Of a stretch of DNA of 64,000 nucleotides, positions 42,550 to 53,100 are shown piece by piece (position 1 is the first letter of the stretch; every line of letters starts with the position of its first letter). Source of the DNA: Xiphophorus maculatus (lineage: Eukaryota > Chordata > Actinopteri > Cyprinodontiformes > Poeciliidae); assembly GCF_002775205.1 (NCBI RefSeq), contig NC_036443.1:31474217-31538216 (forward strand), read 5' to 3'. The position numbers were made by a program, and so were the translations under genes. The notes under the pieces are model-generated. The model was not told where the DNA came from, did no database searches, and saw nothing but the letters and a program-made list of their open reading frames with translations.

Positions 42550-44807
42550 GGGGTAGCAGCTTCAGAAGGGAGGCCCAGTCTTCCCTCCCCAGCCTCTTGT
42601 TCCCAAGCCGTTCACAGGCCAGTAGAGGAACATCGTCCCTCCAGCGTGTCCCGGTTTTCCCCTCCTCCTGGTGGGACCTGAACTCCTCACCAGGGAGGCG
42701 TCCAGGAGGCATCCTGACCAGATGCTCCTCAACTGGCTCCTCTCGAAGTGAAGGAGCAGCAGCTCTACTCTGAGTCCCTCCCTGATGACTGAGCTTCTCT
42801 CTCTAAGGGAGAGCCCAGCCACCCTACGGAGAAAACCCATTTCGGCCGCTTGTATCCTCGATCTCATTCTTTCGGTCATGACCCAAAGCTCATGACCATA
42901 GATCAGGGTGGGAACGTAGATCGACCGGTAAATCGAGAGCTTCGCTTTTTGGCTCAGCTCTCTCTTCACCACGACGGACCGGTACAGCGCCCGCTTGACG
43001 GCAGACGCTGCGCCAATCCGCCTGTCGATCTCCCGCTCCCTTCTTCCCTCATTCGTGAACAAGATCCCGAGATACTTGAACTCCTCCACTTGGGGCAGGA
43101 CACCCTCCCTGACCCGGAGAAGGTACTCTACCCTTTTCCGGCTCAAGACCATGATGGCCTCGGATTTGGAGGCACTGATCCCCATCCCGGCCGCTTCACA
43201 CTCGGCTGCGAACCGCTCCAGCGAGAGCTGCAGATCATGACCTGATGAAGCCAACAGGACCACATCATCCGCAAAAAGCAGAGATGAGATCCTAAGGCCA
43301 CCAAACTGGATCCCCTCAGCACCTTGGCTGGTCTAGAGATTCTGTTCATGAAAGTGATGAACAGAATCGGTGACAAAGGGCAGCCCTGGCGGAGTCCAAC
43401 TCTCACCGGAAACGAGCCCGACTTACTGCCGGCGATGCGGACCAGACTCTGACACCGGTCATACAGGGACCTGACAGCCCGTATCATAGGGCCCGGTACC
43501 CCATACTCCTGGAGAACCCCCCACAGGGCTCCCCGAGGGACACGGTCGAACGCCTTCTCCAAGTCCACAAAACACAGATTAGCCCTAACCCTAACCCTTA
43601 TTTTTTTACAATTATTATACAGCATATTTAAATATTCTACATTGAACCAAAGAACAAAACCTGTTTTCAGGCCTAAGCATTTTTTAACAAATATAACGCT
43701 TTCTTACAAATAATTACAGTAAAATAATCATTTTAATCATCAGTACGAAGTACAGAAGGACAAATTGTGACTCGCGTATTTCTCTGATCCTCTGACTGTG
43801 ACTTCGCTCTCTGGTGCCTTTTTCTTCTGAAGCCTGAGGTGCAGGTGTGTTTTTTCGGGAGAAGAACATAGTTATCGTTAGTTGTTGTTGCTCTTTTTTC
43901 TTCTGGGCAAAAATATTTGCCAAAATTTGCCAAGCTGTATTACGTATATTTAAATATCATAACGTTATTGGCACGTTATGGTGTATAGAGAAGAAGCGCG
44001 GAGACTGTTTAGCCAATCAGGATGCAGAACACAATTAACTGTGAAAAAAAACTGCACAAAAATATCCACAAAGCAGAGAAACCGTGAAAGGTGAACCGCG
44101 TTACAGCAAGGGCTCACTGTAAACCGGTTGGGCGAACTCCCAGAACCCTCCAGTAGAGGTCAGCAGCACACCATCCCCACTATAAACAGTGTTGGTGCTG
44201 CACTGCTTCTCCCCCCCCTGAGATGCCGGATGGTGGACCAGAATCGCCTCGAAGCCGTGCGGAAGTCTTTCTCCATGGCCTCTCCAAACTCCTCCCACGT
44301 CCGAGGTTTTGCCTCAGCAACCGCCCGAGCCGCATGCCGCTTCGCCCGCCGGGACCCATCAGCTGCTTCCGGAGTCCCACAGGCCAAAAAGGCCCGATAG
44401 GACTCCTTCTTCAGCCTGACGGCATCCCTCACCGAAGGTGTCCACCAACGGGTTCGAGGGTTGCCGCCACGACAGGCACCGACAACCTTGCGGCCACAGC
44501 TCCGATCAGCCGCCTCGACAATGGAGACACGGAACACGGTCCACTCAGACTCCATGTCCCCCACCTCCCCCGGGACGTGTTCGAAGTTTTGCCGGAGATG
44601 GGAGTTAAAGCTCCGTCTCACAGGGGATCCGCCAGACGTTCCCAGCAGACCCTCACAACACGTTTGGGCCGCCAGGTCTGACCGGCTCCTCCCCCGTCCC
44701 AAGAGCTTCTGCAACCGAGGATCGGACCGCCAGGGCCCCCTCCCTCGGCCGCCACCCATCACACACTGCAGCCGACCCCTTTGGCCCCTCTCACAGGTGG
44801 TGGGTTT
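42550..44807 (-). mobile_element. LINE (RTE/Rex3-like) split by another insertion
   Basis: Minus-strand copy of the 11579-type family. 42550-43578 covers RT to near the 3' end ([35 protein letters not shown]). 44118-44807 continues upstream (EFAQPV, then the linker [20 protein letters not shown]). The breakpoint lies inside the word that reads continuously through CACATGTAGACCGG in other copies. An internal deletion (LTST joined to GGFWEFAQPV) and frameshifts inactivate it. Confidence 0.85.
43579..44117. mobile_element. Insertion in LINE, Tigger/pogo-like right end
   Basis: About 540 bp interrupt the LINE. The right end, read on the minus strand, starts CAGTGAGCCCTTGCTGTAAC and continues CGCGGTTCACC, like pogo/Tigger termini, followed by TA. 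The left end is damaged and shows CCCTAACCCTAACCCTTA telomere-like repeats. No transposase remains. Confidence 0.5.
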
Positions 44808-45131
44808 TGATCATCTGATCAGATTTTGATACTATTGATCCAAAAATATCTGCATTTATATTCAGAAGCCTTTGTGATGTTCGATCAATATGTTTAAATA
44901 TTCATCAGCTTCTTCTCTCGTCTCTTCAGTCATTTAAAAACATGCATGTTTTACGTTTTACATGTTTTCTTTGGTGTTTTATTGTATCTTTATTACATGA
45001 CTTTATTGTATTCATATCTTATATTCATCCAGTATTTATTTGTAGAGATAATTATTGTTCTGGATGATTCTTTTGCTGTAAAAACAAAAAGTTTGCTTCT
45101 CATTTTTAATAAATGTGAGTGACAGCATCAT

Positions 45132-46376
45132 CAGTGTTGTATAAAGTACTGAAATCTCAGAGTCAAGTAAAAGTACAAGTACCTCTCCAAAATATGACTT
45201 TGGTAAAAGTCGAAGTCACTGACTGAAATGTTACTTGAGTTAAAGTCTTAAAGTATCTGAAACTTCTTGTACTTAAGTATGGAAATTACTGTAAAAATGG
45301 ATGTACTCAAGTAATGTAATGAAAAGTACAAGTAAAAAGTAAAACAAAGCAAATGCAGTTTGAATGACATTTTTTATATTTTGGTAAACTTGTCAAATAC
45401 ACTTAAAATAATGTACCCAACCAAGTGCAGGCAAAATTAAACCTGCTAATAGATATACCTGCAGGCATCATTTAGTTAAGAAAATTAGGTGCTTTACCTA
45501 TAGCACAAGGTTAACTTAACCTGCTTTACAACTGAACCAGCTTCTTAGTAAACCCTCCAGGACAGAAAATACAAAGTTTTGTAAGCCTTAAGTTTTCCCT
45601 TCAAGTAAGGTCAGTGCTGAAAATGAGAAAAATAAATAGTACAGAAAATGCGGCCAACATGAAGAAAAAGATCTGTTACGATTACTCTACTGGTCATTAT
45701 GCAAAAGAAAAAAAAACCCAGAAAACTTTGGAGCGGGGGGGGGGGATGCTGCCCACTGACGCGGCTCAGGGATTACGTGACACGCAGCGCCGTGCCCTAT
45801 AATGCACTGTAAGCTATGTAATGTGTTTTGAGGCAATTGACCAAAATCCCGGACAATTTTTAAATTCCCCCCGGACATCTTTTTAGGTCTGAAAAGAAGG
45901 ACATGTCCGGGAAAAAGAGGACGTCTGGTCACCCTATCACCAGCTGGTGGTTCCCCTGGAGCCGTGTCCGACATAGTTGCAGTCGTTGTGGTCTCCGTCT
46001 CCTCCTCCATGTGGCTGCTGCTGATTGCGAGACTTGCTTTGTGTTTAATGGGAGAAGCGAAACAGGTGTATCCTATTGGTGGTGATGAACAAGCCCAGGC
46101 AAGCAGGCTACCGGCTTTGTTCGGTAGCCTGCTTGCTACTTGCTAATCAGTAGGTGGATCAAAACATTTGTTTCTCTCTCTCGCTTTTTTGTAACGAGTA
46201 ACTAAACCACACATTGAAAATGTATCGGAGTAAAAGTACGCAATTAAGTTCGGAAATATAGTGAAGTAAAAGTGAAAGTCATCAAACATTTTCATACTCC
46301 AGGAAAGTATGAAGTACTCCAACATATACTTAAGTAAAGTAGTGAAGTATTTTTACTTCGTTACTATACAACACTG
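45132..46376. mobile_element. hAT-type element, 1.25 kb, non-autonomous
   Basis: Ends CAGTGTTGTATA...TATACAACACTG form an inverted repeat (one base of offset inside). The 8-bp duplication AGCATCAT flanks both sides (45124-45131 and 46377-46384). Subterminal regions are rich in AAGTA/TACTT words. A middle block (about 45,835-45,940, CGGACA...GGACGTCTGGTCACCC) resembles a second nested element. No transposase ORF. Confidence 0.9.
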
Positions 46377-47161
46377 AGCATCATAAGGTTAAATGTTTTA
46401 TTTTGAGACTCAGTATTTCTTTGCCGTCCTAATATTCAGTAGAAATCATTTGTAACAGATTATCTGAATGTTTTTACAGTCAATAGGAATAAAGTTTATT
46501 TCAGTAGCTGCATCATGCAGTTAAACTCATAACAGATTAATGTTTAACTTTTTAATTAATGTTTAACTTTTTATGTCTGTTTGATTTTCTGCTTTCAGCT
46601 GAACGTAACATATATTACTAAAATATTAAATCAGCAAATTAAAACCAGGTTTAATACACAAATTATGTTTCTCCATGATTTTATTTTAATCATCTCTTAT
46701 AGCTTTGATTTTTAGCAATTTACTTCTACTGGATAATCTTCTTTCTTTAAAAACAAAAAATATATATTTCTGTTTTTAATCATTTAAATCTGTATTTACA
46801 AACTGAGACATAAAAACCATTTTTTTACTGAATTAAAACTTATTTTCTCTGTCAGATAATCAGTAAAAATCATCAGAAATGAATGATGTATTATTCTGTC
46901 TCTTTTCTGCAGCGCCCCCTGCTGTGGCAGAGTGAAAACTGCATGTTCATTTCTGAGAAGTTTCCTATTTAACAATAAATGTTCAAATAATCTAAACTCT
47001 GCATAGACGTTGGTCAGAATAAGATGAGTTGGATGGTTTCGGTTTTTATTTGTGGTTGGTGTCTCCAGCTGACCAATCAGACGCCTGATGTGGTTTGGAT
47101 TCTGTTTTCTGTTTTAACATAAATCCGTCAGAAAAAACTTCCTGTTATTCTGGCTGTGAAG

Positions 47162-50100
47162 ATGATGATCAAAAACTTTCTGACAGGTTCTGTTTCTCGT
47201 CTTGCCACCTCGGCTACAATCATTGTGATTTTTACCCACAATGTTTTATTTGAGAGAGAAGTGTCCTGCACCTGCAGGAATCAGAGCCGTGGCTGTGGGA
47301 TCTACATCACTCTTCCAGTTTTTACCATCATGCTTTTGTTACTTTGGATGAACAAAGTCTTCATCGGTTCCTGCAGGATGTGCAGCTGCTTCACGTTGTG
47401 TCCCCTGAAGTGTGTCTGTAAATGTAGAGGGAAATGTGTTCGTGTGGTTGTTCTCCAGACTGTGAAGGTTTCCCTGACTGCTCTGCTGTGGGTCGTCTCT
47501 GTGCTGCTGGACGGAGACTGGTTCGCCTGCTGTCAGAACGGACTCTCTGGACAGGATGCTCTGATTCCCTGCAAGACAAACAGAACCTTAAATGAACAAA
47601 TCCTTATCGATAAACTAAAAAACAAGTCAAAGGTGAGTGCTATCATTTTTATTTATGAACATAAATTAGTGTAATTAATTTAGAATGGATTAAATTGTGT
47701 GTCCCTGGTAACATTACTAAAGGTTTATCATGGTTTCCTCCAGGTCATTGGCCTGGGAACGCTGTCGTCCATCCTCTTCCTGGCTGTTTGCTTCTCAGCG
47801 GTGAGATGGAGGAAATGCTGCGACAGCAAAACCTCTGCAGAGCAAAGAGACAGGAAATGCTGGAAATGTTGTTCAGACGACTGCAGGACCTGCTGCGAGG
47901 ACTGCCTCTATAGCTGTGATGGATTTGCTCCCTATGAGCTGATCGTTGTAAAAGAAGGAGAAAATATCGTGAACCAGATTCTGAAAGAAAAAGCCAAAGA
48001 AGCTCTTACCCAAAACGTTGAAGAAATCCTGAATCGGAACAACAAGAACAGATTTATTGAAGGTTTTGATGCAGCTGAAGAACTGATTAAAGAACTGTGG
48101 CCTCAAGAGAAGCAGGTAACCATTAAACATCTGATTTACTGAACTAATCTGAGACCAGAAACCTCTGAGCTCAGCAGGTATCTACACCAAAACCTTTTAT
48201 TCTGTCTGTTAAAGAGAATAAATGACTTTAAATCAGAGGAAATTCAGTTCAACAAAATAATTTACAATAAGGAGATTTTTTATTATCTTAAAAGTCAGAC
48301 ATTGAAATTCACTGAGATCACTGCGTCTTTGAAGCATGTGGCCAAATCCAGAGGATGATGTCATGGCTTTGTAAGCTTCTGGTTGGTTAGTTCCCAAGAA
48401 CTGGGTGTGTTGGTTCTGGTTCTGCCTCTGCTCTGGCCCAGAGGTCGGTTCTGCTGGGAGAACCGACCCGGAGAGGTCGGCTCTGAGGAGGAGCCTGAAG
48501 AGCCGCTGACATGGTGGTTTGGTTGGTCCAGAGTCTGGGGCCCATCTGCAGCAGGAAGCGGCTTCACTTCCTCTTCCCAGTGAATCTCTTTCCTTCCCAC
48601 ATCAGACTCTCCTTCTGCTTCAGAGCTGATTTTCTCTGCTGGTTTCAGTGAGAGGCAGCAGAACGTAGCGGATTCTGTCTCCATCATGGAGAAAAGCTCC
48701 TTCTCAAATTTCAGGATCAGGTTTATTTGAATATTTCAGCCTGAAGGCAGTTCAGTACTCTGACTTTAAGCAAAGCCTGTTCCTTCCTGTTTCTTCCTGG
48801 TCCTTCCTGTTTCTTCCTGGTCCTTCCTGTTCCTTCCTGGTCCTTCCTGGTCCTTCCTGCTCCTTCCTGGTCCTTCCTGCTCCTTCCTGTTCCTTCCTGG
48901 TCCTTCCTGGTCCTTCCTGGTCCTTCCTGTTCCTTCCTGGTCCTTCCTGTTCCTTCCTGGTCCTTCCTGGTCCTTCCTGTTTCTTCCTGTTCCTTCCTGT
49001 TCCTTCCTGTTCCTTCCTGGTCCTTCCTGTTCCTTCCTGGTCCTTCCTGGTCCTTCCTGTTTCTTCCTGTTCCTTCCTGTTTCTTCCTGTTTCTTCCTGG
49101 TCCTTCCTGTTTCTTCCTGGTCCTTCCTGTTCCTTCCTGGTCCTTCCTGTTCCTTCCTGGTCCTTCCTGTTCCTTCCTGTTCCTTCCTGTTCCTTCCTGG
49201 TCCTTCCTGTTTCTTCCTGTTCCTTCCTGTTCCTTCCTGGTCCTTCCTGTTCCTTCCTGTTCCTTCCTGGTCCTTCCTGTTCCTTCCTGTTTCTTCCTGG
49301 TTCTTCCTGTTCCTTCCTGTTCCTTCCTGGTCCTTCCTGGTCCTTCGTGGTCCTTCCTGTTTCTTCTTGCTCCTTCCTGCTCCTTCCTGTTCCTTCCTGT
49401 TCCTTCCTGCTCCTTCCTGGTCCGTCCTGGTCCTTCCTGTTCCTTCCTGTTCCTTCCTGTTCCTTCCTGGTCCTTCCTGTTCCTTCCTGTTCCTTCCTGG
49501 TCCTTCCTGTTCCTTCCTGTTTCTTCCTGGTTCTTCCTGTTCCTTCCTGTTCCTTCCTGGTCCTTCCTGGTCCTTCGTGGTCCTTCCAGTTTCTTCTTGC
49601 TCCTTCCTGCTCCTTCCTGTTCCTTCCTGTTCCTTCCTACTCCTTCCTGGTCCGTCCTGGTCCTTCCTGTTCCTTCCTGGTCCTTCCTGTTCCTTCCTCT
49701 TTCTTCCTGTTCCTTCCTCTTTCTTCCTGTTCCTTCCTGGTCCTTCCTGTTCCTTCCTGTTTCTTCCTGGTCCTTCCTGCCTCTTCCTGGTCCTTCCTGG
49801 TCCTTCCTGTTCCTTCCTGGTCCTTCCTGGTCCTTCCTGTTCCTTCCTGGTCCTTCCTGTTTCTTCCTGTTCCTTCCTGGTCCTTCCTGTTCCTTCCTGT
49901 TTCTTCCTGTTCCTTCCTGTTCCTTCCTGGTCCTTCCTGGTCCTTCCTGTTCCTTCCTGGTCCTTCCTGGTCCTTCCTGTTTCTTCCTGTTTCTTCCTGT
50001 TCCTTCCTGGTCCTTCCTGTTCCTTCCTGGTCCTTCCTGTTTCTTCCTGTTTCTTCCTGGTCCTTCCTGTTTCTTCCTGGTCCTTCCTGTTCCTTCCTGG

Positions 50101-53100
50101 TCCTTCCTGTTCCTTCCTGGTCCTTCCTGTTCCTTCCTGTTCCTTCCTGTTCCTTCCTGTTCCTTCCTGGTCCTTCCTGTTCCTTCCTGGTCCTTCCTGT
50201 TCCTTCCTGTTTCTTCCTGGTTCTTCCTGTTCCTTCCTGTTCCTTCCTGGTCCTTCCTGGTCCTTCGTGGTCCTTCCTGTTTCTTCTTGCTCCTTCCTGC
50301 TCCTTCCTGTTCCTTCCTGTTCCTTCCTGCTCCTTCCTGGTCCGTCCTGGTCCTTCCTGTTCCTTCCTGTTCCTTCCTGTTCCTTCCTGGTCCTTCCTGT
50401 TCCTTCCTGTTCCTTCCTGGTCCTTCCTGTTCCTTCCTGTTTCTTCCTGGTTCTTCCTGTTCCTTCCTGTTCCTTCCTGGTCCTTCCTGGTCCTTCGTGG
50501 TCCTTCCTGTTTCTTCTTGCTCCTTCCTGCTCCTTCCTGTTCCTTCCTGTTCCTTCCTACTCCTTCCTGGTCCGTCCTGGTCCTTCCTGTTCCTTCCTGG
50601 TCCTTCCTGTTCCTTCCTCTTTCTTCCTGTTCCTTCCTGTTCCTTCCTCTTTCTTCCTGGTCCTTCCTGGTCCTTCCTGTTCCTTCCTGGTCCTTCCTGT
50701 TTCTTCCTGTTCCTTCCTGGTCCTTCCTGTTTCTTCCTGTTTCTTCCTGTTCCTTCCTGTTTCTTCCTGGTCCTTCCTGTTCCTTCCTGGTCCTTCCTGG
50801 TCCTTCCTGGTCCTTCCTGGTCCTTCCTGGTCCTTCCTGTTCCTTCCTGGTCCTTCCTGGTCCTTCCTGTTTCTTCCTGTTCCTTCCTGGTCCTTCCTGG
50901 TCCTTCCTGTTCCTTCCTGTTCCTTCCTGTTCCTTCCTGGTCCTTCCTGTTCCTTCCTGTTCCTTCCTGGTCCTTCCTGTTCCTTCCTGTTTCTTCCTGG
51001 TTCTTCCTGTTCCTTCCTGTTCCTTCCTGGTCCTTCCTGGTCCTTCGTGGTCCTTCCTGTTTCTTCTTGCTCCTTCCTGCTCCTTCCTGTTCCTTCCTGT
51101 TCCTTCCTACTCCTTCCTGGTCCGTCCTGGTCCTTCCTGTTCCTTCCTGGTCCTTCCTGTTCCTTCCTCTTTCTTCCTGTTCCTTCCTGTTCCTTCCTCT
51201 TTCTTCCTGTTCCTTCCTGGTCCTTCCTGTTCCTTCCTGTTTCTTCCTGGTCCTTCCTGCCTCTTCCTGGTCCTTCCTGGTCCTTCCTGTTCCTTCCTGG
51301 TCCTTCCTGGTCCTTCCTGTTCCTTCCTGGTCCTTCCTGTTTCTTCCTGTTCCTTCCTGGTCCTTCCTGTTCCTTCCTGTTTCTTCCTGTTCCTTCCTGT
51401 TCCTTCCTGGTCCTTCCTGGTCCTTCCTGTTCCTTCCTGGTCCTTCCTTCTCCTTCCTGTTTCTTCCTGTTTCTTCCTGTTCCTTCCTGGTCCTTCCTGT
51501 TCCTTCCTGGTCCTTCCTGTTTCTTCCTGTTTCTTCCTGGTCCTTCCTGTTTCTTCCTGGTCCTTCCTGTTCCTTCCTGGTCCTTCCTGTTCCTTCCTGG
51601 TCCTTCCTGTTCCTTCCTGTTCCTTCCTGTTCCTTCCTGTTCCTTCCTGGTCCTTCCTGTTCCTTCCTGTTCCTTCCTGGTCCTTCCTGTTCCTTCCTGT
51701 TTCTTCCTGGTTCTTCCTGTTCCTTCCTGTTCCTTCCTGGTCCTTCCTGGTCCTTCGTGGTCCTTCCTGTTTCTTCTTGCTCCTTCCTGCTCCTTCCTGT
51801 TCCTTCCTGTTCCTTCCTGCTCCTTCCTGGTCCGTCCTGGTCCTTCCTGTTCCTTCCTGTTCCTTCCTGTTCCTTCCTGGTCCTTCCTGTTCCTTCCTGT
51901 TCCTTCCTGGTCCTTCCTGTTCCTTCCTGTTTCTTCCTGGTTCTTCCTGTTCCTTCCTGTTCCTTCCTGGTCCTTCCTGGTCCTTCGTGGTCCTTCCTGT
52001 TTCTTCTTGCTCCTTCCTGCTCCTTCCTGTTCCTTCCTGTTCCTTCCTACTCCTTCCTGGTCCGTCCTGGTCCTTCCTGTTCCTTCCTGGTCCTTCCTGT
52101 TCCTTCCTCTTTCTTCCTGTTCCTTCCTGTTCCTTCCTCTTTCTTCCTGGTCCTTCCTGGTCCTTCCTGTTCCTTCCTGGTCCTTCCTGTTTCTTCCTGT
52201 TCCTTCCTGGTCCTTCCTGTTTCTTCCTGTTTCTTCCTGTTCCTTCCTGTTTCTTCCTGGTCCTTCCTGTTCCTTCCTGGTCCTTCCTGGTCCTTCCTGG
52301 TCCTTCCTGTTCCTTCCTGGTCCTTCCTGGTCCTTCCTGTTTCTTCCTGTTCCTTCCTGTTCCTTCCTGGTCCTTCCTGGTCCTTCCTGTTCCTTCCTGG
52401 TCCTTCCTGGTCCTTCCTGTTTCTTCCTGTTTCTTCCTGTTCCTTCCTGGTCCTTCCTGTTCCTTCCTGGTCCTTCCTGTTTCTTCCTGTTTCTTCCTGG
52501 TCCTTCCTGGTCCTTCCTGTTCCTTCCTGGTCCTTCCTGGTCCTTCCTGGTCCTTCCTGTTCCTTCCTGTTCCTTCCTGGTCCTTCCTGTTTCTTCCTGT
52601 TCCTTCCTGTTCCTTCCTGGTCCTTCCTGTTCCTTCCTGTTCCTTCCTGGTCCTTCCTGTTCCTTCCTGTTTCTTCCTGGTTCTTCCTGTTCCTTCCTGT
52701 TCCTTCCTGGTCCTTCCTGGTCCTTCGTGGTCCTTCCTGTTTCTTCTTGCTCCTTCCTGCTCCTTCCTGTTCCTTCCTGTTCCTTCCTGCTCCTTCCTGG
52801 TCCGTCCTGGTCCTTCCTGTTCCTTCCTGGTCCTTCCTGTTCCTTCCTCTTTCTTCCTGTTCCTTCCTGTTCCTTCCTCTTTCTTCCTGTTCCTTCCTGG
52901 TCCTTCCTGTTCCTTCCTGTTTCTTCCTGGTTCTTCCTGTTCCTTCCTGGTCCTTCCTGTTCCTTCCTGCTCCTTTCTGGTCCTTCCTGGTCCTTCCTGC
53001 TCCTTCCTGTTTCTTTCTGTTTCTTCCTGTTCCTTCCTGCTCCTTCCTACTCCTTCCTGTTTCTTCCTGCTCCTTCCTCGTCCTTCGTGGCCCTTCCTTC

